Shown here piece by piece: positions 25,259 to 35,359 of a stretch of DNA of 64,000 bases; the first letter of the stretch is position 1; each line of letters starts with the position of its first letter. The position numbers were made by a program, and so were the translations under genes. The notes beneath the pieces are model-generated. The model made no database searches. It was not told where the DNA came from and was given only the letters and a program-made list of their open reading frames with translations. This DNA is from Oceanobacillus timonensis (GTDB lineage: Bacteria > Bacillota > Bacilli > Bacillales > Amphibacillaceae): NCBI RefSeq assembly GCF_900166635.1, contig NZ_LT800497.1, positions 265,419 to 329,418 of the forward strand. The letters are read 5' to 3'.

Positions 25259-26529
25259 TGGCATTATTGCTTTTTGGGTTATTCTTTTTATTAATTGCTG
25301 TTGGTGTTCCTATTGCATTCAGCTTAAGCATATCTTCATTGGTTTATCTTATCGTTGCTGGGGTCCCGTTTACAGTTATTCCCCAAACAATGTTTGCTGG
25401 ATTGGATTCTTTTGTCATGTTAGCTATTCCTGCTTTTATTTTGGCAGGTAATTTAATGAATGCTGGCGGCATTACCAATCGGATTATTGATTTCGCAAAC
25501 GCTGTTGTTGGGCATATCCGAGGCGGTTTAGGGTTAACAAACGTAGCTTCCTCGTTAGGATTTGCGGGGATTTCCGGCACGGCCTTATCAGATACTGCCA
25601 GTATCGGGTCTGTTATGATTCCTGCCATGAAGAAACAAGGTTATGGTGCAGGGTTTTCTGCAGCAGTTACTTCTATTTCTTCAACGGTGGGTCCAATGTT
25701 ACCGCCATCTTTACCGATGATTATTATAGGTACACTTGCAGGTATTTCTATTGGAGATTTATTTTTAGCTGGAGCCATTCCAGGAATCCTTTTAGCTGTA
25801 GGATTTCTCATTGTTACATATGCTATTTCTGTTAAACGTCAATACCCAAAGGGAGAAAGACAATCCTTTTCCGTGATTGGAAAAACATTTTTTGGTGCAT
25901 TTTGGGCGCTGTTAATGGTTGTTATTATTCTTTGGGGAATACTTGGAGGTTATTTTACTCCGACAGAAGCAGCTGTCGTTTGCGTTGTTTATGCATTTGT
26001 TGTAGGGAAATTTGTTTATAAAGAATTAAAGTTAAAAGAAATTCCAAGCATTTTACTAAGCACGTTACGCTCTACTGCCTCCATTTTGTTACTTGTTGGA
26101 TTTGCCAATACATTTGGATGGGTTTTAGTAAGTGAAGGGGTACCTCTGCAGATTGCCAATGGCATTTTATCACTGACAGACAATCCGATTTTGGTGATTT
26201 TATTAATTATTTTATTACTGCTTATTGTCGGAATGTTTATGGAGACAATTGCAGCACTAGTGATTTTATTCCCGGTACTGTTGCCTGTTGCAGAAAGTAT
26301 TGGAATGGATCCAATTCATTTTGGAGTTGTGATGGTACTGGCACTGATGATCGGCCTGTCCACACCGCCTTTAGGTGTTTGTCTATTTGTGGCTTCCACA
26401 TTTGCTAAAATACCAATCACTAGAACAGTAAAAGAATTATTACCTTTCTTTGGCGTGGCAATGCTTGTGTTGATTATAGTTGCGTTTGTACCCACTCTAT
26501 CATTGTTTTTACCAAGTTTATTTGAATAA
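25255..26529 (+). CDS. TRAP transporter large permease (DctM family)
   Basis: 424 residues, about twelve helices. Typical DctM sequence: AGLDSFVMLAIPAFILAGNLM, HIRGGLGLTNVASSLGFAGISG, ISSTVGPMLPPSLPMIIIG and PTEAAVVCVVYAF. It is the channel subunit working with the DctP and DctQ proteins. The next gene starts 15 bp later. Confidence 0.95.
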   Translation: MMALLLFGLFFLLIAVGVPIAFSLSISSLVYLIVAGVPFTVIPQTMFAGLDSFVMLAIPAFILAGNLMNAGGITNRIIDFANAVVGHIRGGLGLTNVASSLGFAGISGTALSDTASIGSVMIPAMKKQGYGAGFSAAVTSISSTVGPMLPPSLPMIIIGTLAGISIGDLFLAGAIPGILLAVGFLIVTYAISVKRQYPKGERQSFSVIGKTFFGAFWALLMVVIILWGILGGYFTPTEAAVVCVVYAFVVGKFVYKELKLKEIPSILLSTLRSTASILLLVGFANTFGWVLVSEGVPLQIANGILSLTDNPILVILLIILLLLIVGMFMETIAALVILFPVLLPVAESIGMDPIHFGVVMVLALMIGLSTPPLGVCLFVASTFAKIPITRTVKELLPFFGVAMLVLIIVAFVPTLSLFLPSLFE

Positions 26530-26544
26530 AGGATGTGTTGATAT

Positions 26545-27561
26545 ATGAAAGCTATACAAGTTGAAAAACCCGGTCAGTTAGATATAGTAGAAGTGAATAA
26601 GCCGGTATTGGAGGATGCACATGATGTTATCGTCCATGTGAAGAATGTGGGTATTTGTGGTTCGGACGTTCATATTTATCATGGCAGTAACCCATTTACC
26701 GTCTATCCGAGAATTATCGGCCATGAAGTTTCCGGCATTGTAGAAGAAATCGGAGAGGCAGTAACTTCCCTGCAAGTGGGGGATTTGGTTGCTTTAGAGC
26801 CGATTGTCTACTGTGGAGAATGTTATGCTTGCCGTAAAGGACAGCCGAATGTTTGTGAATCACTAGAGGTGTTTGGTGTTCACCGGGATGGCGGAATGAG
26901 TGAATGGCTTAAAGCAGGAGAAAAGAATTGGCACAAGGTTTCCAATCAAGTGTCCGAAGAAGCTGCAGCACTCATTGAACCTTTAACCATTGGTGCGCAG
27001 GCAACCTTTAGAGGAGAGGTGAAAGAAGGAGAGACGGTCTTTATTATTGGCGCAGGTCCAACAGGGATTGCTTGTCTTTTATTAGCCAAGGAGCGGGGAG
27101 CCAAGGTATTTATTTCCGATTTTAATCAGACGAGATTAGATTACGCTGCTTCCATCGGTGCGGATGTCACCATTCAGCCCAAAGAGGTAGAGGTAGCTGA
27201 CGAGATTGCGAGATTAACAGATGGAGAGCTGGCGAATGTTGTGATTGATGCAGTTGGACTTCCTCAAACGTTCCAACAAGCTGTTGAAATAGCATCGATT
27301 GCAGGGACAGTGGTTACATTAGGGTTTAATGAAAATCCATCTTCTATTCCTTCTTTACTTTTAACCAAAAAGGAGTTAAAAGTAGTTGGATCACGATTGC
27401 AGACACATCAATTTAAAGGTGTAATTGAAAAAGTGGAAAACGGAAATCTGGATCCGAGTCAGATTGTTTCACACCGTTATCCGATGGAGCAAATCAAGGA
27501 TGCATTTGAACTACTGGAGAACAATCCGGAAGAAGTAAGGAAAATTGTACTAACATTTTAG
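26545..27561 (+). CDS. zinc-dependent dehydrogenase, YjmD/L-gulonate 5-dehydrogenase type
   Basis: 338 residues of the medium-chain dehydrogenase family. Catalytic zinc ligands are in GICGSDVH (Cys near 37) and IIGHEVSG (His near 62). A structural-zinc cluster CGECYACRKGQPNVC and the Rossmann motif GAGPTGIACLLL (near 165-180) are intact. It resembles B. subtilis YjmD and the RspB-type proteins, some of which oxidise L-gulonate to D-fructuronate. Together with UxuB and UxuA this would feed L-gulonate into the mannonate route. That assignment rests on context. Confidence 0.82.
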   Translation: MKAIQVEKPGQLDIVEVNKPVLEDAHDVIVHVKNVGICGSDVHIYHGSNPFTVYPRIIGHEVSGIVEEIGEAVTSLQVGDLVALEPIVYCGECYACRKGQPNVCESLEVFGVHRDGGMSEWLKAGEKNWHKVSNQVSEEAAALIEPLTIGAQATFRGEVKEGETVFIIGAGPTGIACLLLAKERGAKVFISDFNQTRLDYAASIGADVTIQPKEVEVADEIARLTDGELANVVIDAVGLPQTFQQAVEIASIAGTVVTLGFNENPSSIPSLLLTKKELKVVGSRLQTHQFKGVIEKVENGNLDPSQIVSHRYPMEQIKDAFELLENNPEEVRKIVLTF

Positions 27562-27580
27562 CGGCAGGAGTTGATGGAAA

Positions 27581-28684
27581 GTGAGAATGACATTTAGGTG
27601 GTACGGTGAAAATAATGATTCTGTTTCCTTGGCGCAAATTAAACAAATTCCTGGTGTAGAAGGTCTTGTTTGGGCATTACATCATCGTGCAGCAGGAGAA
27701 GTTTGGCCGGAGGAAGAAATCAAGGAAGTAAAAAAGCAAGCGGATGCTTACGGCTTTCATTTAGATGTCGTAGAAAGCATTAATGTGCATGAAGACATTA
27801 AATTAGGAAGACAGACGAGAGATGAATATATTGAAAACTATAAAGCGAGTTTGCGGAATGTTGCTAAGGTCGGCGCAAAGGTAGTTTGTTTTAACTTTAT
27901 GCCGGTTTTTGATTGGACCCGTACAGACTTATATAAAGAATTAGAAGACGGTTCCACTGCTTTGTTTTATGAAACGTCAAAGGTAGATAATATGGATCCG
28001 AACGATTTGATTGAACAAATCACGAATTCAGGCTATACGATGCCTGGCTGGGAGCCGGAGCGCTTAAAGACGATAAAAGAATCGTTTAAAGCATATGAAG
28101 AAGTGGATGAGGAACAGTTATGGAAGAACCTGGAGTACTTTTTAGAAGAAGTTCTCCCTGTTGCGGAGGAGGAAGACATCAAACTGGCGATCCATCCGGA
28201 TGATCCACCTTGGCCAGTGTTTAATCTTCCTCGGCTAATAACGAATGAACAAGCTTTGGAAAGGTATTTAGCTATTTCAGACAGTCCATCGCATTGCTTA
28301 ACGCTTTGCAGTGGTTCATTAGGTGCAAATCCGAATAATGATATTCCAGCTATCATTCGAAAATTTCATGATCGTATTGCGTTTGCACATATCCGTAATG
28401 TACGTACTTATGAAAATGGGGATTTTGTTGAAACATCGCACCGGACACAGGATGGGTCTGTACCCATTGACGATATTGTCAAAGCCTACCATGAAACAGG
28501 CTTTCAAGGCTATGTCCGTCCGGATCACGGCAGACACTTATGGAAAGAAGAATGCCGCCCGGGTTATGGATTATACGATCGGGCTTTAGGTATTATGCAT
28601 TTATGGGGATTATGGGATGCTTACGAACTAGTGCAGAAAGAAAAGGAGCGTGAATCATCTTGCTACCAGCATATGAAGGGTTAA
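27581..28684 (+). CDS. uxuA: mannonate dehydratase
   Basis: 367 residues. UxuA removes water from D-mannonate to give 2-dehydro-3-deoxy-D-gluconate (KDG). Family stretches are clear: MTFRWYG at the start, [34 protein letters not shown] (metal binding), [24 protein letters not shown] and RPDHGRHLW near the end. The GTG at 27581 is used since B. subtilis UxuA begins two residues before MTFRWYG and an AGGAG lies 10 bp upstream. The 3' end overlaps the next gene by 25 bp. Confidence 0.95.
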   Translation: MRMTFRWYGENNDSVSLAQIKQIPGVEGLVWALHHRAAGEVWPEEEIKEVKKQADAYGFHLDVVESINVHEDIKLGRQTRDEYIENYKASLRNVAKVGAKVVCFNFMPVFDWTRTDLYKELEDGSTALFYETSKVDNMDPNDLIEQITNSGYTMPGWEPERLKTIKESFKAYEEVDEEQLWKNLEYFLEEVLPVAEEEDIKLAIHPDDPPWPVFNLPRLITNEQALERYLAISDSPSHCLTLCSGSLGANPNNDIPAIIRKFHDRIAFAHIRNVRTYENGDFVETSHRTQDGSVPIDDIVKAYHETGFQGYVRPDHGRHLWKEECRPGYGLYDRALGIMHLWGLWDAYELVQKEKERESSCYQHMKG

Positions 28685-29505
28685 TTGGTAAAACAGCAGT
28701 TGTCACAGGCGGCAGCGGAGTTCTTTGCCAAGCAATGGCGAAAGAGCTTGCACGTCAAGGTATGAAAGTCGCTATTTTGAATCGGAATGTAGAAAATGGC
28801 CAAAAGATTGCTAATGAAATTAAAGAACAAGGCGGAACGGCAATTGCGGTTGCCTGTGATGTATTAAATGAAGACAATGTCAGGGAAGCATATGACACCG
28901 TGAAACAGGAATTAGGAGCGTGCGACCTGCTTATTAATGGAGCTGGCGGGAATCATCCGGACGCCATTACAGATAAGGAAACATTTGAAGCTGGAGATAT
29001 AGAAGATAGCACGATAAAATCATTTTTTGATTTACAATTGAATGGTTTTGATCATGTTTTTCGTTTGAATTTAGTGGGTTCGCTCATCCCTACGCAAGTA
29101 TTTGCAAAAGAAATGACAAAACGGGGAGGGAATATCATTAATATTTCTTCCATGGCGGCACCGGCTCCCATGACCAAAGTTCCGGCCTACAGTGCTGCAA
29201 AATCAGGGATTGATAACTTGACTAAATGGTTATCCGTCCATTTTGCTGAGGCAGGTATTCGTATTAATGCCATTGCACCAGGCTTCTTTTTAACAGAACA
29301 AAATCGAGGGCTTTTACTGAATGAAGATGGTTCTCTATCGGCGCGTGCAGAAAAAATTATTAGCCACACACCACAAAGCCGTTTTGGAAAACCGGAAGAT
29401 TTATTAGGAACGCTATTATGGCTGGCAGATAATCATACGTCTGGATTTGTCACAGGAATTACTGTTCCTGTAGATGGTGGTTTTATGGCTTATTCAGGTG
29501 TCTAG
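28660..29505 (+). CDS. uxuB: D-mannonate oxidoreductase, SDR type (UxuB/YjmF-like)
   Basis: 281 residues, short-chain dehydrogenase. [16 protein letters not shown] is the cofactor loop, [10 protein letters not shown] is a hallmark of the B. subtilis UxuB (YjmF) group, and the active site is [21 protein letters not shown]. It interconverts D-fructuronate and D-mannonate with NAD(H). A TTG at 28660 is the only in-frame start with an AAAGGAG upstream (11 bp) and lies inside the end of uxuA, so translation is coupled. Terminal gene of the operon. Confidence 0.88.
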   Translation: MLPAYEGLIGKTAVVTGGSGVLCQAMAKELARQGMKVAILNRNVENGQKIANEIKEQGGTAIAVACDVLNEDNVREAYDTVKQELGACDLLINGAGGNHPDAITDKETFEAGDIEDSTIKSFFDLQLNGFDHVFRLNLVGSLIPTQVFAKEMTKRGGNIINISSMAAPAPMTKVPAYSAAKSGIDNLTKWLSVHFAEAGIRINAIAPGFFLTEQNRGLLLNEDGSLSARAEKIISHTPQSRFGKPEDLLGTLLWLADNHTSGFVTGITVPVDGGFMAYSGV

Positions 29506-29518
29506 GTTAGGAAATAAA

Positions 29519-29561
29519 GAAGGCTTGGAATAAAGGAAAACTTTATCCCAAGCCTTTTTGA
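29519..29561 (+). terminator. terminator of the hexuronate operon
   Basis: AAGGCTTGG pairs with CCAAGCCTT, extended by AATAAAG/CTTTAT, followed by TTTTT. The minus-strand gene to the right ends nearby and may share it. Confidence 0.85.
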
Positions 29562-29584
29562 TATGTGTCAGGAAGAAGAAAAAA

Positions 29585-30094
29585 CTAACTTTTTTCTTCT
29601 TCAACAAGAGAATGAAAATATGCATAGACCGTATTTTCCTTATCCAACACTTTAAACAGCTTCCCATCTTTTTCTGGCGGAACCACTCGGATATATTCGT
29701 TGGTAAGATAGAGATACAGGCTATTTCCATCAGAAAGACGCATTTCTGCCGTGTATTCCGGACTGTTACTGTTACTGGTGATTCGTCCACCATCGTAAAT
29801 GCGTACATCCTCAATAAGCGTTCTGGTAATCGCATTGGATTGATCCAATACAATTTCCGCCTCATTTTCTGATTGTACAGGCTCATCGCTATTTAAGTGA
29901 CTGGTATCCGATTTGGTAATCGTGATGGATTCCACATGTCTCCGTTCCCCTTCCACGGTTAGTTCTTCCGTTAAAACAATAGGCAAATTTGTTGGCACAG
30001 AGGTAAAGGAAATTTTAAAGTAGAAAATAAGTATAAGCAGGATAACGATTGCAACAGCTAGGATACTGCTGAAAATAATGTATTTTTTGGGCAT
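29585..30094 (-). CDS. hypothetical membrane-anchored extracytoplasmic protein
   Basis: 169 residues: one N-terminal hydrophobic segment (7-30) and an outside domain rich in Ser, Thr and Asp with beta-like segments (TVEGERRHVESITITKSD, LYLYLTNEYIRVVPPEKDGK). I do not recognise the family. AAGGAG lies 8 bp before the ATG, so the gene looks real. It is a lone gene between the hexuronate operon and the PTS operon; nothing in context hints at its role. Confidence 0.7.
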   Translation of the reverse strand: MPKKYIIFSSILAVAIVILLILIFYFKISFTSVPTNLPIVLTEELTVEGERRHVESITITKSDTSHLNSDEPVQSENEAEIVLDQSNAITRTLIEDVRIYDGGRITSNSNSPEYTAEMRLSDGNSLYLYLTNEYIRVVPPEKDGKLFKVLDKENTVYAYFHSLVEEEKS

Positions 30095-30280
30095 GGATTC
30101 CGCTCCTTATGAATTTGGAAGTTCAAAAAGAGTTCCATTATAATGTTGCATCAAGAAAAGGGAAAATTTCACAAATCTTCTCTTCTTTTTTATATGCATA
30201 TTATAATATCATCTCATCAATTAGGATGTTACAAAATGAATGATAACATACTATCCATATGAAGTAGAAAGAGGAAGATG

Positions 30281-30312
30281 AAAAAAGCCCAGTGTCGTCA
30301 CTGAGCTTTTTT
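30281..30312 (-). terminator. terminator of the PTS-lacD operon
   Basis: On the minus strand AAAAGCTCAGTG pairs with CACTGGGCTTTT (one G-U), followed by TTTT. It sits 12 bp after the lacD stop codon. Confidence 0.75.
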
Positions 30313-30324
30313 GGTCTTTCCTTA

Positions 30325-31263
30325 TTAAGAAATAGATGTTGCTGTTTCCTGAACAACTTTATCTAATTCCTGAATGTTACGAACGCCTTCTGTCTGCAGC
30401 CATTTCGCAGCTGCTTCGCCGTCCACATTTTTGAATTCGGACGTGGCACCGCTCCAAGTGGCTCTGCCGCATAGCACGCCGTTAAATGTAGATTCCGCTT
30501 CTTTGGCAAAACGCAATGTTTCCTGGAATAATTCTGGGGTAACCCCTGCGCTTAAGAAGATGAACGGCAGATTCGTTGCTTCTGCCTGTTCTTTGAAGAT
30601 AGCTTTTGCTTCGGCTTGATTTTGGGCAGTTTCGCCTTCTGTATAGCCTTCCACAAAGTTCATATTGACAGGAACCTCTATTTTTAGCACATCCACATTA
30701 AACCTTGATTCGCTGTAGCGTTTCATTGCTTCGATTACTTTTTTCGGTTTTACTTTAGCAAATTCCAACCCTTTCTCATTGCCGATGGAATCGTCATAGG
30801 TGAGAATTTCTAAAAACAATGGAATGTTTTCCGCGGCACACTCACTACCGACGCGTTCTACAAAAGCTTCTTTGGCGTCATTAATGTCGCTGCTTTCATC
30901 TACGTCGACATAGATGAGCAATTTAATGGCGTCAGCGCCTGCTTCTTTCAAATTTTTAACTGAGCAGTTCGGGATTAAATCTGGGAAGCGACCTGGCGCC
31001 TGCTTATCATAGCCCGTTTGTTCATAAGCCAATATTAACCCGCAGTTTTGATCTCTTTGCTTCGCTGCTGCTAATCCATATTCCGGGTCAAGCAGGATAG
31101 AAGAAGCGTACGGAGTGAGCTCCCCTGATACAAGCTGTTTGAAGTCAGAGATTTGCTCGCCGGAAATATCTTCTCCCATCATTCGTTTGAGTGCACCACG
31201 CTGATCAATAGCGAGTGCGGAAATAATTCCCTGGTCATTCATGAGTTTTTCTAAGTTTTTCAT
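30325..31263 (-). CDS. lacD: tagatose-1,6-bisphosphate aldolase (class I, LacD family)
   Basis: 312 residues. Class I aldolase that splits tagatose-1,6-bisphosphate (and in many members fructose-1,6-bisphosphate) into dihydroxyacetone phosphate and glyceraldehyde-3-phosphate. Recognised from [30 protein letters not shown], the Schiff-base lysine in [16 protein letters not shown] and [12 protein letters not shown] with GVLCGRATW at the end. Start overlaps the PTS gene's stop by 4 bp. It is the third gene of the operon, completing a kinase-PTS-aldolase route. Confidence 0.93.
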   Translation of the reverse strand: MKNLEKLMNDQGIISALAIDQRGALKRMMGEDISGEQISDFKQLVSGELTPYASSILLDPEYGLAAAKQRDQNCGLILAYEQTGYDKQAPGRFPDLIPNCSVKNLKEAGADAIKLLIYVDVDESSDINDAKEAFVERVGSECAAENIPLFLEILTYDDSIGNEKGLEFAKVKPKKVIEAMKRYSESRFNVDVLKIEVPVNMNFVEGYTEGETAQNQAEAKAIFKEQAEATNLPFIFLSAGVTPELFQETLRFAKEAESTFNGVLCGRATWSGATSEFKNVDGEAAAKWLQTEGVRNIQELDKVVQETATSIS

Positions 31264-33155
31264 TTCTCGACGCCTCCAAGTAATAATTCTTTTATTTCAG
31301 CTTCGGATTGGGAAGCTTTTAGCTGGTTAATAAAATCTCGATTCATCAGTTTTCTGGAAAGAGCGGATAAGATATCTAAATGTTCGTCGCTGCTTCCATC
31401 GGGTACGAGAATACTAATGACAAAGTCGGTTGGTTGTCCGTCCATTGCCGGCCAGTCAATACCTCCTGCTAATTGCACAACCATTAATTTTGCCTGCTGA
31501 ACGGCTTCACTCTTCACATGCGGGATAGCGATACCATTTTCCATACCTGTTGTGCCTTCTGCTTCTCTCTTTTGCAGGCCGGTTGCTACTTTTTCTGCAT
31601 CGGTTGCAATGTTTAATGCTTTTGCTTTTTCTGCTATAAATGTCAGAACGTCCTCTTTGGATTCGAGCTTTTGCTGCAGGTGAATTTGATTTGTTTCTAA
31701 CAGTTCACCTTGCTCTTTTGGTGCTGGTTTTTCTTCTTGTACGGGTGCGCTTGTTTGTTCTGGATTGTTTTTCCGTTGATGTCTTTTTTGTTCCAACGCC
31801 ATCAGGAATCCGGAAACAAGGGCACCGATTACGATAGCCAGTACCCATAAAAAGGCATGTGTGACAACTGGCAGAACGATAAATCCGCCATGTGGTGCAG
31901 GTACTTCTACTTTAAACGTATACGTCAGCATGGCGGCGATCGAAGAACCTACCATGATAATTGGAATAATAGTAAACGGTCGTTTTGCTGCAAAAGGTAT
32001 GGCACCTTCTGTAATGTGTGTCGAGCCTAATAGAAAGTTGACATAGCCGGCACTTGCTTCTGCCTGGTTGTAGCTGCGCCGTGCGAATAATACAGAGAAC
32101 CCTGTTGCGAGCGGCGGCACGATACAAGCAGCAGAAACACCTGCCATAAATAAGAAGTTTCCTTGTGCCAAGAGTGCTGTTCCTGTGACATAAGCCGCTT
32201 TGTTGATTGGGCCGCCCATATCGAAGGCACTCATGATACCAACAATCAATCCTAGTAAGAGTGGATTGGAACCTTGGAAACTGCTGAGGAAGTCCATCAT
32301 TCCTTGGTTAATGGCTTCCATCGGAACGGACAGATACCACATGGCAAATCCGCCGATGAAGATACCGAGAACCGGAATTAAGAAAATCGCTTTTAAACCG
32401 TCCAATGATTTTGGCAGGTTCTTTAATGCTTTCATGAGCAGCAGAACCACGCCACCCGCTAAGAACCCGCCGGCAATCCCGCCTAAAAATCCGGTGCCAT
32501 TTGTGTCAGCGATCATGCCGACGATAAAACCAATAATCAAGCCGGGCCTATTGGCGATCGATTGTGCGATATAAGCACTTAGTACAGGAACCATCAATCC
32601 CATTGCCAATCCGCCGATTGTATTCATTTGTTCGGCAATGACGTTATACTGGGATGAGTCAGGGTCAGCGGAATAGATGCCGAACATAAAGGAAACGGCT
32701 GTCATTACCCCGCCGGCCACAACTAAAGGAAGCATATGGCTGACACCATTCATTAAATGCACATAAACCTGATGCCAAATGCTTGCAGATTCCTGGCTGC
32801 TGTCCTCATCTGCTTGTGACGCTTCTCCGGAACCTTTGTAGACAGGAACCTCTCCGGAAATAGCCCGGTCGAGCAATTCCTCAGGATTTTTAATTCCTTT
32901 TGAAACGGAAACATTAATCACCTTTTTGCCATGAAATCGGTCAACATCGACGTTTTTATCAGCGGCAATAATAATGACTTCCGCATCTTTAATCTCTTGG
33001 GCAGTGAATTGGTTTTCCGTGCCTCTTTGCCCATGTGTTTCGACTTTGATGGAAACACCTTTTTCTTCCGCCGCTTTTTCCAGTGCTTCTGCAGCCATGA
33101 ACGTATGCGCAATGCCTGTTGGACAGCCGGTAACGCCTAGAAAACGATATGTCAT
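31260..33155 (-). CDS. PTS fructose-type transporter, EIIBCA fusion
   Basis: 631 residues in the order EIIB (1-100), EIIC (about 128-460), linker rich in Pro, Gln, Glu and Lys (460-490), EIIA (490-631). EIIB has the active cysteine in [14 protein letters not shown] (Cys11). EIIC has [27 protein letters not shown] and [15 protein letters not shown] has the phospho-histidine in IAIPHVKS. All phosphorylation sites are intact. The substrate is likely fructose, tagatose or a close ketose, given the LacD aldolase and PfkB kinase partners. 18 bp after the kinase gene. Confidence 0.9.
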   Translation of the reverse strand: MTYRFLGVTGCPTGIAHTFMAAEALEKAAEEKGVSIKVETHGQRGTENQFTAQEIKDAEVIIIAADKNVDVDRFHGKKVINVSVSKGIKNPEELLDRAISGEVPVYKGSGEASQADEDSSQESASIWHQVYVHLMNGVSHMLPLVVAGGVMTAVSFMFGIYSADPDSSQYNVIAEQMNTIGGLAMGLMVPVLSAYIAQSIANRPGLIIGFIVGMIADTNGTGFLGGIAGGFLAGGVVLLLMKALKNLPKSLDGLKAIFLIPVLGIFIGGFAMWYLSVPMEAINQGMMDFLSSFQGSNPLLLGLIVGIMSAFDMGGPINKAAYVTGTALLAQGNFLFMAGVSAACIVPPLATGFSVLFARRSYNQAEASAGYVNFLLGSTHITEGAIPFAAKRPFTIIPIIMVGSSIAAMLTYTFKVEVPAPHGGFIVLPVVTHAFLWVLAIVIGALVSGFLMALEQKRHQRKNNPEQTSAPVQEEKPAPKEQGELLETNQIHLQQKLESKEDVLTFIAEKAKALNIATDAEKVATGLQKREAEGTTGMENGIAIPHVKSEAVQQAKLMVVQLAGGIDWPAMDGQPTDFVISILVPDGSSDEHLDILSALSRKLMNRDFINQLKASQSEAEIKELLLGGVEK

Positions 33156-33173
33156 GATTTTTCACCCTTTCAT

Positions 33174-34094
33174 TTATATGGTTAATGTTTTGACTTTTAC
33201 CTTTTCCATCAGTTGATCGACATCCTCAAAATCCGTTAATCCAGATCGAAAAGCGGTAGAGGATCCGGCTGCTACAGCTTTTTTAAGTGCTTCCTCTGGA
33301 GTGCTGTTCTGTAAAGTGCTATAGAAAGTAGCCAGCATTGTATCCCCGGAGCAAGCGGTATTCACGACTTCTCCTGCTGGTGCGGGGCAATAGATTGCCG
33401 TCTCTTTATTGACAAAGTAAGCACCTTGTCCTCCTAATGAAACCAAGATATTGTGGCAGCCTTGATCGACTAATTTCCGAGCAGCTCCAATAATGGCTTG
33501 TTCCGATTCCAGATTATCCTCTGGAAACAGGATTTGCAGCTCTTCCTCGTTCGGTTTGATTAAATAAGGCTGATAGTGAACTAATTCACTTAAGATGGGG
33601 TGACTGATATCTAAAATTAATCGAAATCCAATATCAGAAGCATGCTTTGCGATAGAAACGAGGATGGCTGGATCGACACCTTTTGGCAGGCTGCCGGATA
33701 CAAATAACACATCATCCTTTGTAAAGTCGGCAATTTTTGATACGAATTCATCTATTTTTATATCCGTGATTTCCGGGCCGCTATTGACGATTTTGTACTC
33801 GCCCTGATTGGATTTCACAAATGCGTTAATTCTGGTGATACCATCTACTTCTGTAAAATCCGTATTAATATCCATTTTTTGCAGTTCATCTTGAATAAAA
33901 TGGCCGCTGAACCCAGCTATATAACCAATAGCGGTGGAAGGGGTTCCAAGTTTGTTTAAAATAATAGATATGTTAACGCCTTTGCCATTGGGCTGGAATT
34001 CATCGTATATACTTCGGTTCACCTTATCTGGAAGAAAGTCTTCCATTTCAATGAACATATCAATTGCTGTATTTAACGTACATGTATAAATCAT
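33174..34094 (-). CDS. PfkB-family sugar-phosphate kinase (1-phosphofructokinase/tagatose-6-phosphate kinase type)
   Basis: About 306 residues. Ribokinase-fold kinase with PNGKGVNISIILNKLG near 35-50, the SLPKGVDP stretch, and the signature AGEVVNTACSGDTMLATF with the catalytic Asp. It phosphorylates the sugar phosphate made by the PTS so that LacD can cut it. The ATG at 34094 is chosen because AAAGGA lies 9 bp upstream; an ATG at 34103 overlaps that site. First gene of the operon and divergent from the RpiR-family regulator gene. Confidence 0.88.
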   Translation of the reverse strand: MIYTCTLNTAIDMFIEMEDFLPDKVNRSIYDEFQPNGKGVNISIILNKLGTPSTAIGYIAGFSGHFIQDELQKMDINTDFTEVDGITRINAFVKSNQGEYKIVNSGPEITDIKIDEFVSKIADFTKDDVLFVSGSLPKGVDPAILVSIAKHASDIGFRLILDISHPILSELVHYQPYLIKPNEEELQILFPEDNLESEQAIIGAARKLVDQGCHNILVSLGGQGAYFVNKETAIYCPAPAGEVVNTACSGDTMLATFYSTLQNSTPEEALKKAVAAGSSTAFRSGLTDFEDVDQLMEKVKVKTLTI

Positions 34095-34136
34095 GGCAAA
34101 CATCCTTTCTTATTCAAAGTATCGCACAGCTTGGGA

Positions 34137-34150
34137 TGAAAATGTTTGCA
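34137..34150. promoter_or_regulatory. weak cre-like site between the PTS operon and its regulator
   Basis: TGAAAATGTTTGCA resembles the CcpA consensus but has TG in place of the central CG. It lies in the 107-bp space between the divergent genes. Low certainty. Confidence 0.25.
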
Positions 34151-34210
34151 TTATCAGTGGTAACATTAGAAAATAGATGAAAAAGATTTCAAAATGGGCG
34201 GGTGGTTCTT

Positions 34211-34987
34211 GTGAATTTCGAGCAGCGTATGCAATATTACTACAATGAATTAAGCAGCAGTGACAAGCATTTATTAAATTATATTGAAGCGCATGCGGCA
34301 ACAATGGGTGATATCTCGATCACCCAGCTCAGCGAAGAAGCAAATGTCTCCACATCCACGATTGTCCGTTGTATGAAAAAGCTTCATTACCGTGGTTTTA
34401 CCGATTTTAAATTTCAATTTGTTTCTGAGAAGTCGCAGCAATTTCCGGAAGCACTGGAGAAAATAAAAAATATTGATTCACAAATTCAATCTGCTATTTT
34501 CAAGAATCAGGAGGAAGTAACGAATACCATCAATTATCTGGATTCCTCGATTATTGAAGATGCTTTGGTTGCAGTGAGATATAGTAAAAAAATCACCATA
34601 TTTGCCAGGGGATTTTCGGAGCATATTTCCAATGAAATGACGGTAAAGCTGCAATTGCTGGAAAAGCACTGTGAAGAACATACTGATCCGAATATTATCC
34701 GTATCAAAGCGAAAAAATTTACAAGGGATGATTTAGTTATCTTTGTCTCGTTAAACGGGGAAACAGAAGAATTAGTAGAAGCGGCACAATTTTGCAAGCG
34801 GAATAATGTGAAAACGATTTTGCTGACAACGAACAAGGAAGGCAGGCTGTTTCAGTTATGTGATATCAATTTGCTGGGCTATAAGTCGAAACAGAGCTTT
34901 TTCCCGGATTATGAGGTGCGTTCACGGTTACCGCTGCAAGTGTTAGCCCGTATATTTCTGGATGCGTATGTGATTCGGTTTAATTAA
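34211..34987 (+). CDS. MurR/RpiR-family transcriptional regulator
   Basis: About 258 residues: N-terminal RpiR helix-turn-helix (MGDISITQLSEEANVSTSTIVRCMKKL, about 30-55) and a C-terminal SIS sugar-phosphate-binding domain (about 110-250; ARGFSEHISNEMTVKL, then VSLNGETEELVEAAQ). The SIS domain usually senses a sugar phosphate, here probably that of the PTS sugar. GTG at 34211 has GGGCGGGTGG upstream; an in-frame GTG at 34202 lies within that site. The divergent position ahead of the kinase-PTS-lacD operon suggests control of it. Confidence 0.88.
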   Translation: MNFEQRMQYYYNELSSSDKHLLNYIEAHAATMGDISITQLSEEANVSTSTIVRCMKKLHYRGFTDFKFQFVSEKSQQFPEALEKIKNIDSQIQSAIFKNQEEVTNTINYLDSSIIEDALVAVRYSKKITIFARGFSEHISNEMTVKLQLLEKHCEEHTDPNIIRIKAKKFTRDDLVIFVSLNGETEELVEAAQFCKRNNVKTILLTTNKEGRLFQLCDINLLGYKSKQSFFPDYEVRSRLPLQVLARIFLDAYVIRFN

Positions 34988-35143
34988 TTTTTATGATGAG
35001 GAAAAGTAACTTGTATTAGTTGGAAAAACGTATAGATTAGCTTATTGAATGCTTTATTCCAGAAAAACATGGAGAAACCGTGAAAAATATTATTTTCTAA
35101 ATATTCATCATCCGAATTGGAATATATCACATACCAACATCAT

Positions 35144-35191
35144 AAAGATGTAGAGACACATTTCATCTAGAGTGGATCTACATCTTTTTTT
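35144..35191 (+). terminator. terminator between the RpiR and symporter genes
   Basis: AAAGATGTAGA pairs with TCTACATCTTT over an inner loop that contains ATCTAGAGTGGAT; seven Ts follow. It is 157 bp after the RpiR stop codon, in the 372-bp gap 34988-35359. Confidence 0.8.
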
Positions 35192-35293
35192 GCATGGCAA
35201 CCAATATAGTTTATTCATATAGAACCTATTTAACAGCAGCAGTACCCGCTTCGGACGAGAAGATTTCAAATACATGTTTTTGGATTCTTATTT

Positions 35294-35307
35294 TGATAGC
35301 GCTTTCT
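35294..35307 (+). promoter_or_regulatory. cre-like site before the dicarboxylate symporter
   Basis: TGATAGCGCTTTCT fits the CcpA consensus apart from its last base, 53 bp before the symporter start. Catabolite control of this transporter would be expected. Confidence 0.45.
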
Positions 35308-35359
35308 TTTAGTGGTGAATGGCATGGATTACATTTGAATAGAGAGGGTGTCATTTCTA

